Origin: Haloactinospora alba
GTDB lineage: Bacteria; Actinomycetota; Actinomycetes; Streptosporangiales; Streptosporangiaceae
Assembly (NCBI RefSeq): GCF_006717075.1
Contig: NZ_VFQC01000001.1
Span: 1,721,501 to 1,785,500, forward strand
DNA: 64,000 bases
Direction: 5' to 3'
The notes under the pieces are model-generated. The model did not search any database. It had not been told where the DNA came from and was given only the letters and a program-made list of their open reading frames with translations. The position numbers and the translations under genes were made by a program. Below are positions 8,820 to 17,631 of the stretch, piece by piece. Numbering within the stretch: the stretch's first letter is position 1; each line of letters opens with the position of its first letter.

Positions 8820-9329
8820 GTGACCGACACCGACACGTCCTCCACAAACTCGCTCACCGAGAGGGTCGAGCGCCTCGAACAGGGTCTGGCCGGTAACCGT
8901 GTGTCCGACGTCTTCGCCAGGTTCTACGGGCCGCTTGCCGTAGCGGCACTCGTCATGTCATTCCTGCCGCCGTTCGAGGAAGTGCAGGACAAGTTGGCTG
9001 GCAGCGGCACGGTACGCACCACGTACGGCACGCTGTGGGAGATGGCGGCTCGCGGCGGACCTGCGACGCTCGCGGTGCTTGTGGTACTCGTGCTCGTCAC
9101 GCTTCTCGTCGTCGCAACCGTACCGGTCAGCGACAGCCGGGGGCTGCCCGTCGGGATCGCCGCATGCGCGGGTGTACTCATCCTGATGCTGATCCTCAGG
9201 CCCGGGACGGGCGAGCCGACGCCCGGTCTCACCGACGCGGGTGTCGCCGAACTCGTGGTGCTGGTCTGCTGTACGGTCGTCGCCGTCGTCCACGCGTTCC
9301 AGAGACGCGGAGGAAAATCGTCCGTGTGA
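8820..9329 (+). CDS. hypothetical membrane protein, about four helices
   Basis: 169 residues from GTG 8820. A short coiled-coil-like N-terminus (LTERVERLEQGLAG) precedes a hydrophobic segment LAVAALVMSFLPPF. A loop with YGTLWEMAARG is followed by three further hydrophobic helices (LAVLVVLVLVTLLVVATV, GIAACAGVLILMLIL, LVVLVCCTVVAVVHAF) and a basic C-terminus. No known family was recognised. The start was chosen because the reading frame upstream is arginine-rich and unlike membrane protein. It converges on the AraC-type regulator gene. Confidence 0.65.
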   Translation: MTDTDTSSTNSLTERVERLEQGLAGNRVSDVFARFYGPLAVAALVMSFLPPFEEVQDKLAGSGTVRTTYGTLWEMAARGGPATLAVLVVLVLVTLLVVATVPVSDSRGLPVGIAACAGVLILMLILRPGTGEPTPGLTDAGVAELVVLVCCTVVAVVHAFQRRGGKSSV

Positions 9330-9413
9330 CGCCGGCGCCGCCGGGAATCCCCGAGAGTCGTCGACCGGGTCGCGCTGACCGTCCCGACCTGACGACTGTT
9401 TCGGTCTCCTTCT

Positions 9414-9438
9414 CCCCGAGACCAGCCCCGGCTCGGGG
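9414..9438. terminator. hairpin between convergent genes
   Basis: CCCCGAG (9414-9420) pairs perfectly with CTCGGGG (9432-9438) across an 11-nt loop, in the gap between the convergent membrane-protein and AraC-regulator genes. No T-tract. Confidence 0.35.
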
Positions 9439-9492
9439 CGCCTCCCTTCCGATCCGACCCGGTTGGTCAGGGCTCTGGGGCAGCGTGCCGGA

Positions 9493-10494
9493 TCAGCGCT
9501 CTGGCCAACCGGAGGATGAGCCGAAACGCCGCCGGTAGGCGCTCGGCGTCAGCCCGACTCGTCTCCGCATCTGCTCCCGCAGGTTGGATGCGGTCCCCAA
9601 CCCGCTCTTCCGGGCGACGACGTCGACGCGTTCCTCACCCCGCTCGAACAGGCGGCAGGCCACAGTCACCCGCTCACCCGTGATCCACTCCAGTGGTGTG
9701 GTTCCGAGTTCAGTACGGAAACGCCGATGCAGTGTCGCCACACTCGTGGCCGCGTGATCCGCGAGGTCGGCGACCGCCAACGGGTACTCCAACCGCTGCC
9801 GCGCCCACTCCAGCACCGGCGCCAACGACGTGTCCGCCACGCGGGGCACAGGACGTTCGACGAACTGCTGTTGGCCGCCATCACGGTGTGACGTGAACAC
9901 CAGACGGCGGCTGACCGCGGTTGCGATCTCGGCACCGTGGTCACGCCGGACGATGTGCAACCCCAGATCCAACGCCGCGGCGCTGCCGGCGGCGGTCAGC
10001 ACCGCTCCCTCGTCGACGAACAGCACGTCGGGATCCACGTGCACCCGAGGGTAGCGGGAGGTGAAGAGCTCCGCCCACCGCCAGTGTGTGGTGGCACGAC
10101 GACCGTCCAGCACACCTGCGGCTGCAAGCACGAACGCCCCGGTACAGAAGCTGACCATACGGCTGCCACGAGCCGCGGATTCCCGGACGGCTTCCACCAC
10201 GCGTGGGTGCGCCCCATGTTGGGGGTCAGGGCGGTTGGGAACGATCACGGTGTCGGCTTCCGCCACAGCCTCCAACCCCCTGACCCCCGTGAGGGTGAAG
10301 AAACCAGCGTGCATCTCCACGGTGGGATCCGCGGCGCACAACGTGAACTCGTACCACTGCACACCGAGTTCGGGGCGGCGCAACCCGAACAGTTCCGTAG
10401 CGACCCCCATCTCGAACGGGTTCGTGCCCGCGTCAACGATCATGGCGACCCGGTGGGGCCCGCATCCGGGATCTTGCGAGGATCGGCGCGACAT
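9493..10494 (-). CDS. GlxA-type AraC-family transcriptional regulator
   Basis: 333 residues. Residues ~15-190 form a DJ-1/PfpI-like domain (class I glutamine amidotransferase fold), including SFCTGAFVLAAAGVLDGRRAT with the Cys at the nucleophile-elbow position. The C-terminal ~100 residues hold two AraC helix-turn-helix units: LAVADLADHAATSVATLHRR and VDVVARKSGLGTASNLREQ, followed by GLTPSAYRRRF. This pair of domains senses an unidentified small molecule in related regulators. ATG 10494 has an aggaat ribosome site. The gene is divergent from a cupin gene only tens of bp away, which is its most likely target. Confidence 0.88.
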   Translation of the reverse strand: MSRRSSQDPGCGPHRVAMIVDAGTNPFEMGVATELFGLRRPELGVQWYEFTLCAADPTVEMHAGFFTLTGVRGLEAVAEADTVIVPNRPDPQHGAHPRVVEAVRESAARGSRMVSFCTGAFVLAAAGVLDGRRATTHWRWAELFTSRYPRVHVDPDVLFVDEGAVLTAAGSAAALDLGLHIVRRDHGAEIATAVSRRLVFTSHRDGGQQQFVERPVPRVADTSLAPVLEWARQRLEYPLAVADLADHAATSVATLHRRFRTELGTTPLEWITGERVTVACRLFERGEERVDVVARKSGLGTASNLREQMRRRVGLTPSAYRRRFGSSSGWPER

Positions 10495-10546
10495 ACGCTA
10501 TTCCTAACACTCGATGGTGACACTGAAAGCCGCCACCGTGGGTGCC

Positions 10547-10951
10547 ATGACACGACCGGAACGAGCCATCGATCTCGATGAGGCGCTGAACAGGTTCGAC
10601 GAACTGTGGAGCCCGAGGATCGTCACCCGCGTGAACGGTTACGACGTCCGTGTCGCCAAGGTCGCGGGAGAACACGTGTGGCACAGGCACCCCGACACTG
10701 ACGAGTTCTTCCTGGTGCTGCACGGGGAGGTGAGCATCGCGTTGCGCGATGGCCCGGAGGGCGAGGAACGCACCGTCGACCTGCACACCGGAAGCGTTTT
10801 CGTGGTGCCGCGCGGGGTGGAGCACTGTCCGAGGTCAGCGTCCGGTGCGTCCCTCATGCTGTTCGAACCGTCGGGTACCTCAAGCGTCGGCCAACCACAG
10901 GGGCCCGTGCCGGAACACGTGGACGCTACCACCGGCCACCCGCTCGGCTGA
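10547..10951 (+). CDS. single-domain cupin protein
   Basis: 134 residues. The cupin motif 1 is GEHVWHRHPDTDEFFLVLHGEV, with two His and a Glu as metal ligands, and motif 2 is GSVFVVPRGVEHCPRS with the third His. The beta-barrel is otherwise minimal, as in small mannose-6-phosphate-isomerase-like cupins. ATG 10547 is preferred because it begins just before the conserved LDEALNRFDELWSPRIV. An in-frame ATG at 10514 would leave only 19 bp to the divergent AraC regulator. That regulator probably controls it. Substrate unknown. Confidence 0.8.
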   Translation: MTRPERAIDLDEALNRFDELWSPRIVTRVNGYDVRVAKVAGEHVWHRHPDTDEFFLVLHGEVSIALRDGPEGEERTVDLHTGSVFVVPRGVEHCPRSASGASLMLFEPSGTSSVGQPQGPVPEHVDATTGHPLG

Positions 10952-11027
10952 GCGAGACGACCGCAGGGGATCCACCGGGTGGAACGACACCTCCGGCCGA
11001 ACGCGGCCCGTGGGAGACGGAGCCGCG

Positions 11028-12533
11028 TCACACCGCGGCTGCCGTGGGGGAGGGCACGTCGGTCGGTTTCCTGTGTTCCCACGGCTGGGCCTGTTCGAGC
11101 TGGCCGGCCAGGCGCAGCAGCCCGCTCTCCCCGCCCGAGGGGGCGACGAACTGCACTCCCAGGGGAAGCCCGGAGGCGGTCCAGTGCAGCGGAAGCGAGA
11201 TCGCCGGGGTCCCGGTCAGGTTGGCCAGCAGGGTGAACGGCGTCGCCGCGAGGTTGTTCATCACCTCCTGGTCGACGATCCCGGTCGCGGAGATGATCCG
11301 TTGGGTACGGCTGCGGATCAGTGCCCGTTCCACGGTCTTCAGCCACTCCGGCGGGCTGAGTTTGCCCACGGTCACCGGAGGGCCGGCGATGGTCGGGGTG
11401 AGCAGCAGGTCGTAACGACTGTGGAAGTCAGCGAGCGCACGTGTGTGCTGGTGCCAGCGGGTGTGGCACTGCACGTACTCGGGGGCCGACAGCGAGCGTC
11501 CCATGGCCGCCAGCATCAGCGTGTCCGGTTCGAATCCCGCGTCGTCCCACCCGGTCATCTCCTTGACCCCGTCGACCAGCCCAGCCAGCGACGCGTACCA
11601 CAGGGTCATGAAGTCCTGGGTCAGAGCCCGGCCGTCGATGTCGGGTTCGTCCTCGACGACCTCGTGACCCAGTCCTTCCAACAATGTGGCGGTGTTGTGC
11701 ACCGCGGAGACTGCTTCCGGATGCACGCGTGTTCCCAGCGGTGACCGTGTGGTGAACCCGATGCGCAACCGCCGCGGCTCCCGACCGACCTCCTCACTGT
11801 AGGGACGTTCCGGGGCCGCGATGGGGAAGGGGCTGGTCGGCTCCGGGCCCGCCATCGTGTCGAGTAGCGCCGCACTGTCCCGCACCGTGCGCGACACCAC
11901 CCCGTTGACGGCCGCACCGTGCATGGGCTCGCTCCAGGCGGGACCGATCGGGACGCGGCCCCGGCCCGGTTTCAGGCCGACGAGTCCGCAGCAGGCCGCG
12001 GGGATACGGATGGAACCAGCACCGTCGTTGGCGCCGGCGGCGGGCACGATCCCGGCGGCCACCGCCGCCGCCGACCCGCCGGAGGAACCACCCGGCGTGT
12101 GTTGGAGGTTCCACGGATTACGCGCGGCGCCGAACGCCTCCGATTCGGTGACACCCTTGGCTCCGAACTCGGGCAGGTTCGTCTTGCCGAGAACCACTGT
12201 TCCTGCGTCGAGCCAGCGGCGGACCACCTCGGCGTGTTCGGACGCCGGGATGTCGCGCAGTGCCCGGCACCCCGAGGAAGTGGGGAACCCGGCGTAGTCC
12301 TGGAACATGTCCTTGATGAGCATCGGCACCCCGGTGAGGGGGCCCGCCGCGGGGTGGGCCGCCCGCCGCCGCGCTTCGTCGTACATGGGAAGGATGATCG
12401 CGTTGATCCGGGGGTTGGTGTCCTCGGCCCGCGAGATGGCGGCTTCCAGGATCTCGGTGGGGGTGGTTTCGTTGGACCGCACCAGTTGGGCCAGGCCCAC
12501 CGCGTCCTGTGCCGTGTATTCGTCGACTCGCAT
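11028..12533 (-). CDS. amidase (amidase signature family)
   Basis: 501 residues. The Ser-Ser-Lys catalytic triad is recognisable: Lys in VPMLIKDMF, the glycine/serine loop TPGGSSGGSAAAVAAG and the nucleophilic Ser in GAGSIRIPAACCGLVGLKP. Enzymes of this family hydrolyse amides, nitrile-derived amides or aminoacyl esters. Without GatB or GatC nearby it is unlikely to be the tRNA amidotransferase subunit. ATG 12533 (MRVDEYTAQDA) begins at the usual family position; an 11-codon extension is possible but adds no conserved sequence. No signal peptide. Confidence 0.88.
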   Translation of the reverse strand: MRVDEYTAQDAVGLAQLVRSNETTPTEILEAAISRAEDTNPRINAIILPMYDEARRRAAHPAAGPLTGVPMLIKDMFQDYAGFPTSSGCRALRDIPASEHAEVVRRWLDAGTVVLGKTNLPEFGAKGVTESEAFGAARNPWNLQHTPGGSSGGSAAAVAAGIVPAAGANDGAGSIRIPAACCGLVGLKPGRGRVPIGPAWSEPMHGAAVNGVVSRTVRDSAALLDTMAGPEPTSPFPIAAPERPYSEEVGREPRRLRIGFTTRSPLGTRVHPEAVSAVHNTATLLEGLGHEVVEDEPDIDGRALTQDFMTLWYASLAGLVDGVKEMTGWDDAGFEPDTLMLAAMGRSLSAPEYVQCHTRWHQHTRALADFHSRYDLLLTPTIAGPPVTVGKLSPPEWLKTVERALIRSRTQRIISATGIVDQEVMNNLAATPFTLLANLTGTPAISLPLHWTASGLPLGVQFVAPSGGESGLLRLAGQLEQAQPWEHRKPTDVPSPTAAAV

Positions 12534-12746
12534 GCTCGGGAACCTAACATGTGGTATGTGGCACACCGCTGTTCGGTGAGGTGAGACCGGTGCGGTTCTC
12601 TTCCCGTGGTCTCCTCGGTGTCGCCTGGTTCCTCCTCGGCCGCGTCATGTTCTTCCGCACGGGGAGAGGCGCGTGCCACGCGGGTTTTCCCGTGGGCGGT
12701 GTCGAACCGTTGGCCCGGCGGCCGGGCACGCTCCCGCACCACTGTT

Positions 12747-13766
12747 TCAGGCGTGTTCGGAGGTACCTGGACGTTGTTGTTCGGGGAGGCGGCACGGGAG
12801 CTGGTCATCCGGTTCCCGCATCCGACGCAGCATGTCCTGGGTGCTGCGTTTGCGGTTCCTGTAGCGCCGTTTCGTCGCGGTACCGGTGTAGCGAAGCCAG
12901 TGTTTGACGGGGGGAGACTCCGCTCCGGAGAGTTCGTAACCGTTGTCCCGCAACCGGCTTCCCAGGGCGCTCTCGCAGAGTTGCAGTTCCCAGGGGGCGA
13001 GGCGTTTCTCCCACGTTCCGGCCGTGGACTGGGTGACGGCACCGTGCGTGTTCTCGTGCCATGTTTTGCGTTTCGGCACGGCGACGTCGGCGACCTCCCG
13101 GGGTTCGCACATGGCGGGGTCGAACTTTTCGCCGAGGAAGTCGCACAGTGCCGTCAGCTCCCGTTGCGGATCGGCGATCAGGCTTTCGTAACGGACCTGG
13201 TAGAAGGTGTCCGGTCCCAGCCGGGCCGCAGCGGAACGGCCGTAGTCGATGGCCTCGGCCCACGTGGAGATCGCGTGGTAACTGTTGTGGCGGTACCACG
13301 GCATCTGTTTCAGCGATCCCACGCAATCGCGTCCGTCCCGGATGAGTTGCACGATTTGCGCGTCCGGGAACAGTCGCATGATCGCGTTGATGTTCTGGTA
13401 GTAAGCGGGGCGCTTGTCTCCCCAGCGGGGTTTTCCGAATCTGCGGGCGTAGGCGCGGAACACGATCCCCAGTGCGGAACCAAGGGTGGGCGGTCCTGCA
13501 ACGATCTCGTCGACGATCTCCCGGGGAGCGAGTCCCAGATCTCTGAATCGGGTCTTTTTTCTCCCGACTATCCATTCTGCGAGTGACCGACGGTTTTCGG
13601 GCACCCGCAGATCGCCGAAGTATTCACGCTCCCGGTACGCTCTCAGTAGGAAACGGGTTTCCGGTGGTACGGCGATCCGCGGGTGGGAGTGCAGCATGAG
13701 CTGCATCAGGGTGGTTCCCGACCTCGGGCATCCGAGCACAATTATCGGACGTTCAGTTCCTGGCAT
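12747..13766 (-). CDS. sulfotransferase family protein
   Basis: 339 residues. The N-terminal PAPS-binding loop IIVLGCPRSGTTLMQLML (5'-phosphosulfate site) and the IVQLIRDGRDCVGS 3'-phosphate site mark a Sulfotransfer_1/3-type enzyme. YESLIADPQRELTALCDFLG is another conserved segment. It probably transfers sulfate from PAPS to an unidentified small molecule or glycan. The C-terminus (residues ~290-339) is Arg/Lys-rich and polar. ATG 13766 is used; a TTG three codons upstream (13775) is possible, and neither has a clean ribosome site. No neighbouring biosynthetic genes indicate a substrate. Confidence 0.82.
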   Translation of the reverse strand: MPGTERPIIVLGCPRSGTTLMQLMLHSHPRIAVPPETRFLLRAYREREYFGDLRVPENRRSLAEWIVGRKKTRFRDLGLAPREIVDEIVAGPPTLGSALGIVFRAYARRFGKPRWGDKRPAYYQNINAIMRLFPDAQIVQLIRDGRDCVGSLKQMPWYRHNSYHAISTWAEAIDYGRSAAARLGPDTFYQVRYESLIADPQRELTALCDFLGEKFDPAMCEPREVADVAVPKRKTWHENTHGAVTQSTAGTWEKRLAPWELQLCESALGSRLRDNGYELSGAESPPVKHWLRYTGTATKRRYRNRKRSTQDMLRRMREPDDQLPCRLPEQQRPGTSEHA

Positions 13767-13978
13767 GCTTCCCAAGAATAGAGGGTCGGGCGGGCCTCAG
13801 GAATCTCTGTCACTATTTATGTCACGGCATGTTCCTTTTTTGCGTGTCGCCCCTATCGGGGATGGAAGCACGGCAGACGTCGAGAGAGTCCGTTCGGTAG
13901 GAACGGCCCGAGGAGTCCGTGAGAGCGGGGGCGGTGGTTGCCCGAGTTCCGCGCCGGTACCGCCAGGTCGCACACTGT

Positions 13979-15040
13979 TCAGGTGTTGGGGGGAAGAGAC
14001 GTTCCCGCACCACGGTGACGCGTGGCGACGAGGTCCCGACGTTCCCGCGGCAGGGTCTCCTCCTCCGCCCCTTCGACGGTGAAGCCGGCCTCGTGGATCA
14101 TCTCCCGGTCGGAGGCGCCCGGCTGGCCCTCACTGGTGAGATAGTCGCCCAGGAACACCGAGTTGGCGATGTGCAGCGCGAGCGGCTGCAGACTACGCAG
14201 ATGGACCTCGCGCCCGCCTGCGACACGGACCTCGACATCGGGAAAGACCAGACGTGTGGCGGCCAGGATACGCAGGCAGTGCTGGGGCGTCAGGTGCCAC
14301 TGCCCGGCCAGCGGGGTCCCGTCGAACGGGATGAGGAAGTTCACGGGAACCGAGTCCGGATCCAGGTCGCGTAGTGCGTACAGCGCGTCGACAAGATCGT
14401 CGTTGGTCTCTCCCAGACCCGCTATCAGGCCCGAGCAGGGGGAAAGCCCGGCGTCTTTGGCGTTGTGCACCGTCTGCACACGGTCGGCGAAGCTGTGGGT
14501 GGTGCAGATGTCGCTGTACCGGGCCTCGGACGTGTTGAGGTTGTGGTTGTAGGCATCGACCCCGCACCCGCTCAGCTCCTGGGCCTGGTCTCCGGAGAGC
14601 AGGCCCAGGCACGCGCACACTTCCACGTCGGGGTTGTCCGCCTTGATCTGTTCGATGGCAGGAGTGAGACGGGCGACATCACGGTTGGTGGGACCTCGTC
14701 CACTGGCCACGAGACAGACACGCGAAGCTCCCGCGGCGATGCCGCAGGAAGCCGCTTCGCGTGTCTGTTCGGTACTCAACCACGTGTAGGTCGCGATGTC
14801 GGCCGCTGATCCCAGACGTTGCGAGCAGTACGTGCAGTCTTCCGGGCACAGACCGCTTTTGAGGTTCACCAGGTAGTTGAGCTTGACGCGGCGACCGAAG
14901 TAAGCCAGACGCACCCGGAACACGGCGCTGACGAGGTCGAGCAGCTCATCGTCGGAACTGGTGAGCACGGACAACAGGTCGGTGCGGGGGAGCGGTTCCC
15001 GTTGCAGAACCTTTTCCGCCAGGGAGTCGAATGTGGCCAT
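13979..15040 (-). CDS. bioB: biotin synthase
   Basis: 353 residues. This radical-SAM enzyme inserts sulfur into dethiobiotin. CPEDCTYC is the CxxxCxxC motif for the [4Fe-4S]/SAM cluster. [23 protein letters not shown] and [14 protein letters not shown] are highly characteristic of BioB, and the second cluster's ligands lie in the VCLVASG and CACLG strands. Conserved Arg is in [12 protein letters not shown]. bioF, bioA and bioD are not adjacent, so biotin assembly genes are elsewhere. The biotin would serve carboxylases such as the one at 50.8-56.3 kb. An inverted repeat at 15089-15114 lies just upstream. Confidence 0.92.
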   Translation of the reverse strand: MATFDSLAEKVLQREPLPRTDLLSVLTSSDDELLDLVSAVFRVRLAYFGRRVKLNYLVNLKSGLCPEDCTYCSQRLGSAADIATYTWLSTEQTREAASCGIAAGASRVCLVASGRGPTNRDVARLTPAIEQIKADNPDVEVCACLGLLSGDQAQELSGCGVDAYNHNLNTSEARYSDICTTHSFADRVQTVHNAKDAGLSPCSGLIAGLGETNDDLVDALYALRDLDPDSVPVNFLIPFDGTPLAGQWHLTPQHCLRILAATRLVFPDVEVRVAGGREVHLRSLQPLALHIANSVFLGDYLTSEGQPGASDREMIHEAGFTVEGAEEETLPRERRDLVATRHRGAGTSLPPNT

Positions 15041-15088
15041 GCCCCCGATCGTTGGCCATGCCGGCTCTACGGCGCAGCTGCCGAACCC

Positions 15089-15114
15089 GACAAAGTTCGA
15101 CGTGTGGGTTTGTC
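15089..15114. promoter_or_regulatory. inverted repeat upstream of bioB
   Basis: GACAAA (15089-15094) and TTTGTC (15109-15114) are perfect inverted arms 14 bp apart, about 50 bp upstream of the bioB start. AACCC/GGGTT adds a second, overlapping pair. The position suits an operator, but it does not match the BioQ consensus and the regulator is unknown. Confidence 0.3.
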
Positions 15115-15137
15115 AGCCGCGCGGTTGGCTGTCGGCG

Positions 15138-15704
15138 TTAAACGTGGCGTCCGGTCAGCGCCAGAAGCCGCGTCTGGTTGTCGGCGTCCTCCGCCACCGG
15201 GACGGGAGCATCGAACAGTTCCCCGCTCTCACCCTCGGTGAACTGGCCCCTGGCCCACTGCAGGACCTCGGCGGCCAATCCGGGATCCAGTTTCTCGTCA
15301 GCGCCGATGGCCCGGGCCATGTCCCAGGCGTGCACGGTCAGGTCGAACGTCATCTGCCACAGGTAGAGAGAGGACGAAGCGTCCCCGAAGGACAAGTGGA
15401 CGGTGCGTTCCGTAGCGCCGGGCTGGAGCCAGGCGGAACGCGACTCCCGGGAGGCCACCTCCCACGTGGCCACAGGTTCCTCACCGAGGACGTCGCCGTC
15501 GTAACGGTCCCCTGCCTCCTCGATCGTTCCCCCGTTGAGAAGGTGAGGTACCCACAGCTGCTCGCTGACGAGGTGGTTGAGCAGATCGTGAACGTCCCAC
15601 TGCCGACACGGCGTCGCCTGCCCCCATTGGTGCACCTGCACCTGGCGCGCCCGACGGTCGAACTCCGCCATCGCCTGAGCGTGCAGGTCCAGCAGTTCCG
15701 ACAT
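15138..15704 (-). CDS. DinB-fold TIGR03086-like metal-binding protein
   Basis: 188 residues. The N-terminal four-helix bundle contains TPCRQWDVHDLLNHLVSEQLWVPHLL, which carries the histidine of the maleylpyruvate isomerase/mycothiol-dependent DinB superfamily. The second half has DLTVHAWDMARAIG, with the paired His and Asp typical of TIGR03086 proteins. These enzymes usually bind a divalent metal and some use mycothiol; the reaction here is unknown. ATG 15704 is chosen with a ggag site 5 nt upstream. It ends about 100 bp before bioB on the same strand. Confidence 0.78.
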   Translation of the reverse strand: MSELLDLHAQAMAEFDRRARQVQVHQWGQATPCRQWDVHDLLNHLVSEQLWVPHLLNGGTIEEAGDRYDGDVLGEEPVATWEVASRESRSAWLQPGATERTVHLSFGDASSSLYLWQMTFDLTVHAWDMARAIGADEKLDPGLAAEVLQWARGQFTEGESGELFDAPVPVAEDADNQTRLLALTGRHV

Positions 15705-15995
15705 CACAGCTCCATCCTGAAGTAACAGCTCCTAGCGCCGGAGCGGTGGTTCTTCCAGTGCCCCGAACGCGGCGGTACACCCCGCCTCTGCCCTGCTGGC
15801 GCATGACCGCGGTGTACCTTCACACGGCGGTTCCCCAGTGTTTCATCCTGACGCCCCGCCATCGTGTGCCCTCCGCACCGTTGCCGCCAGGCAGACAGAA
15901 CCCGGGACCCGCCACACGCCGCCGGGTGACCGCACGGGAGCAGCCCGCCCCTGTTCACGTACCCGACGCGCTACCACCCCTCATGCGTCATACAT

Positions 15996-16013
15996 CACTA
16001 ATGTGCGTTAGTG
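15996..16013. promoter_or_regulatory. inverted repeat upstream of sugar transporter
   Basis: CACTAATGTGCGTTAGTG: 6-bp perfect arms (CACTAA/TTAGTG) with a 6-bp spacer, about 165 bp before the MFS start, in an AT-richer patch. Likely a repressor or activator half of a promoter region; the protein that binds it is unknown. Confidence 0.4.
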
Positions 16014-16018
16014 TTACC

Positions 16019-16034
16019 GATCATGCGCATGATC
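16019..16034. promoter_or_regulatory. 16-bp perfect palindrome upstream of sugar transporter
   Basis: GATCATGCGCATGATC is self-complementary over all 16 bp and begins 5 bp after the preceding inverted repeat. A third tcatgcg-like copy occurs at 15981-15987. Tandem operator-like sites in a 474-bp intergenic region suggest ligand-controlled transcription of the MFS gene, for instance by a LacI-, GntR- or ROK-type regulator. Confidence 0.5.
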
Positions 16035-16178
16035 CATGTCATAAGTCCGTGCACTAAAGAACCTCATCGTTAATTACTACTGAAACCCCATGCCCTATCG
16101 CAGGCGCCGCCCCCCACCCCTCCGGGATGCCGCGCGTCTCGTAAGCATGGGGAACCGGGCCTCGGACAAGGAGTAATC

Positions 16179-17591
16179 GTGGCAACACCCGACCCCAAGG
16201 GAGTCAAGTCCGCTGGGGAACTGAACATCGTCCACGTGGTCCTCATCGCCGCCGCGGCGGCGATGGGCGGTTTCCTGTTCGGCTATGACACCTCCGTTAT
16301 CAACGGGGCGGTGGAAGCGATCCAGGGACACTTCGGTGTGAGTTCCGCGATCACCGGTGTCGCCGTCGCCGCCGCTCTTCTCGGTTCCGCGGTGGGCGCG
16401 GCGGCCGCCGGCCCGCTGGCCGACCGGTTCGGCCGCATCCGTGTCATGCAAATCGCCGGCCTGCTCTTCGCCGTGAGCGCCATCGGCTCGGCGCTGCCAC
16501 TCAGCGTGTGGGACCTCACCGCCTGGCGCGTCGTCGGAGGCATCGCGATCGGGATCGCCTCCGTCATCGCCCCGACCTACATCGCGGAGGTGTCCCCCGC
16601 GGCGTACCGGGGCCGGCTCGCCTCCCTGCAACAACTCGCCATCGTGATCGGTATCGCGCTGTCGCAGTTGGTGAACTACATGATCGCCAACATGGCCGGG
16701 GGCAGCGCCACCGACAGCATGGGGCCGCTGCAGGCATGGCAGTGGATGCTGGGAGTGGAGCTCCTGCCCGCGCTGCTGTACATCGGGCTGAGCCTCACCA
16801 TCCCGGAGTCGCCCCGCTACCTGGTGCGGATCGGCCGTGAGGACCGGGCCCGCGCCGTGCTCAGCGAAGTCGAGGGGAACGACGTCGAGGGACGTATCCG
16901 GGCGATACACGAAGCCCTCGGGTCCGAGGTCAAGCCGCGGCTTCGTGACCTCAGGGGACGTTTCGGTCTGCTCCCGATCGTGTGGATCGGTATGGCGCTG
17001 TCCGCCTTCCAGCAGCTGGTCGGCATCAACGTGATCTTCTACTACTCCGCGTCACTGTGGCAGTCGGTGGGTGTCGAGGAGAGCAACTCGCTGCTGCTCA
17101 GTCTCTTCACCTCGATCGTGAACATCATCGGTACCTTCGTGGCCATCGGCCTGGTGGACAAGGTCGGCCGCAAGCCGCTCCTCCTCATCGGCTCCGGCGG
17201 TATGACGGTCATGCTCGCCGTCACCTCCTTCGCGTTCAGCCACGCCACGGTCGTGGAGGAGGAGGCCTCCCTCCCGTTCGTCTGGGGAGTCCTCGCACTG
17301 GCATCGGCGAGCCTGTTCGTCCTGTTCTTCGCGCTCTCCTGGGGCGTGGTCACCTGGGTCCTGCTCGGCGAGATGTTCCCGCTGCGCGTCCGGGCCGCAG
17401 CCATGGCCGTGGCCACGGCGACACAGTGGGTCGCGAACTGGCTGGTCACCGTCACCTTCCCCATCCTTCGCGACTGGAACCTCAGCGGCACCTACGTGAT
17501 CTACACCGCGTTCGCGGCCCTGTCGTTCCTGTTCGTGTGGAAGTGCATCACCGAGACCAAGGGCAGGACCCTGGAATCCATGCGCGGATAG
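16179..17591 (+). CDS. sugar porter (SP) family MFS transporter
   Basis: 470 residues with 12 predicted membrane helices. SP-family signatures are present: GGFLFGYDTSVINGA in TM1, LADRFGRIRVM (the loop 2-3 motif), RVVGGIAIGIASVIAPTYIAEVSP, YRGRLASLQQLAIVIGI, IPESPRYLV after TM6, QQLVGINVIFYYS in TM7, DKVGRKPLLLIG, and ETKGRTLESM at the C-terminus. It most likely imports a hexose or pentose with H+. The GTG start at 16179 has an aaggag site. The long leader contains two palindromic operator candidates, and a strong hairpin follows the stop. Confidence 0.92.
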   Translation: MATPDPKGVKSAGELNIVHVVLIAAAAAMGGFLFGYDTSVINGAVEAIQGHFGVSSAITGVAVAAALLGSAVGAAAAGPLADRFGRIRVMQIAGLLFAVSAIGSALPLSVWDLTAWRVVGGIAIGIASVIAPTYIAEVSPAAYRGRLASLQQLAIVIGIALSQLVNYMIANMAGGSATDSMGPLQAWQWMLGVELLPALLYIGLSLTIPESPRYLVRIGREDRARAVLSEVEGNDVEGRIRAIHEALGSEVKPRLRDLRGRFGLLPIVWIGMALSAFQQLVGINVIFYYSASLWQSVGVEESNSLLLSLFTSIVNIIGTFVAIGLVDKVGRKPLLLIGSGGMTVMLAVTSFAFSHATVVEEEASLPFVWGVLALASASLFVLFFALSWGVVTWVLLGEMFPLRVRAAAMAVATATQWVANWLVTVTFPILRDWNLSGTYVIYTAFAALSFLFVWKCITETKGRTLESMRG

Positions 17592-17606
17592 CACGGCACC
17601 CGCCAC

Positions 17607-17631
17607 GGGTTGGGGCCCACAGCCCCAACCC
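17607..17631 (+). terminator. strong hairpin terminator after MFS gene
   Basis: GGGTTGGGGC (17607-17616) pairs over all 10 bases with GCCCCAACCC (17622-17631) around a 5-nt loop, starting 15 nt after the stop codon. There is no T-tract, as is common in high-GC actinomycetes. Confidence 0.75.

Noticed and set aside
11522-11546. tRNA T-arm-like ggttcgaatcc
   Set aside because: It lies within the amidase coding sequence and no acceptor or D-arm partner surrounds it.
16095-16910. Long minus-strand open frame opposite the MFS transporter
   Set aside because: It is the antisense shadow of a well-supported sugar transporter, with His/Gly/Asp-rich composition and no family match. The same applies to the other long antisense frames in the window.
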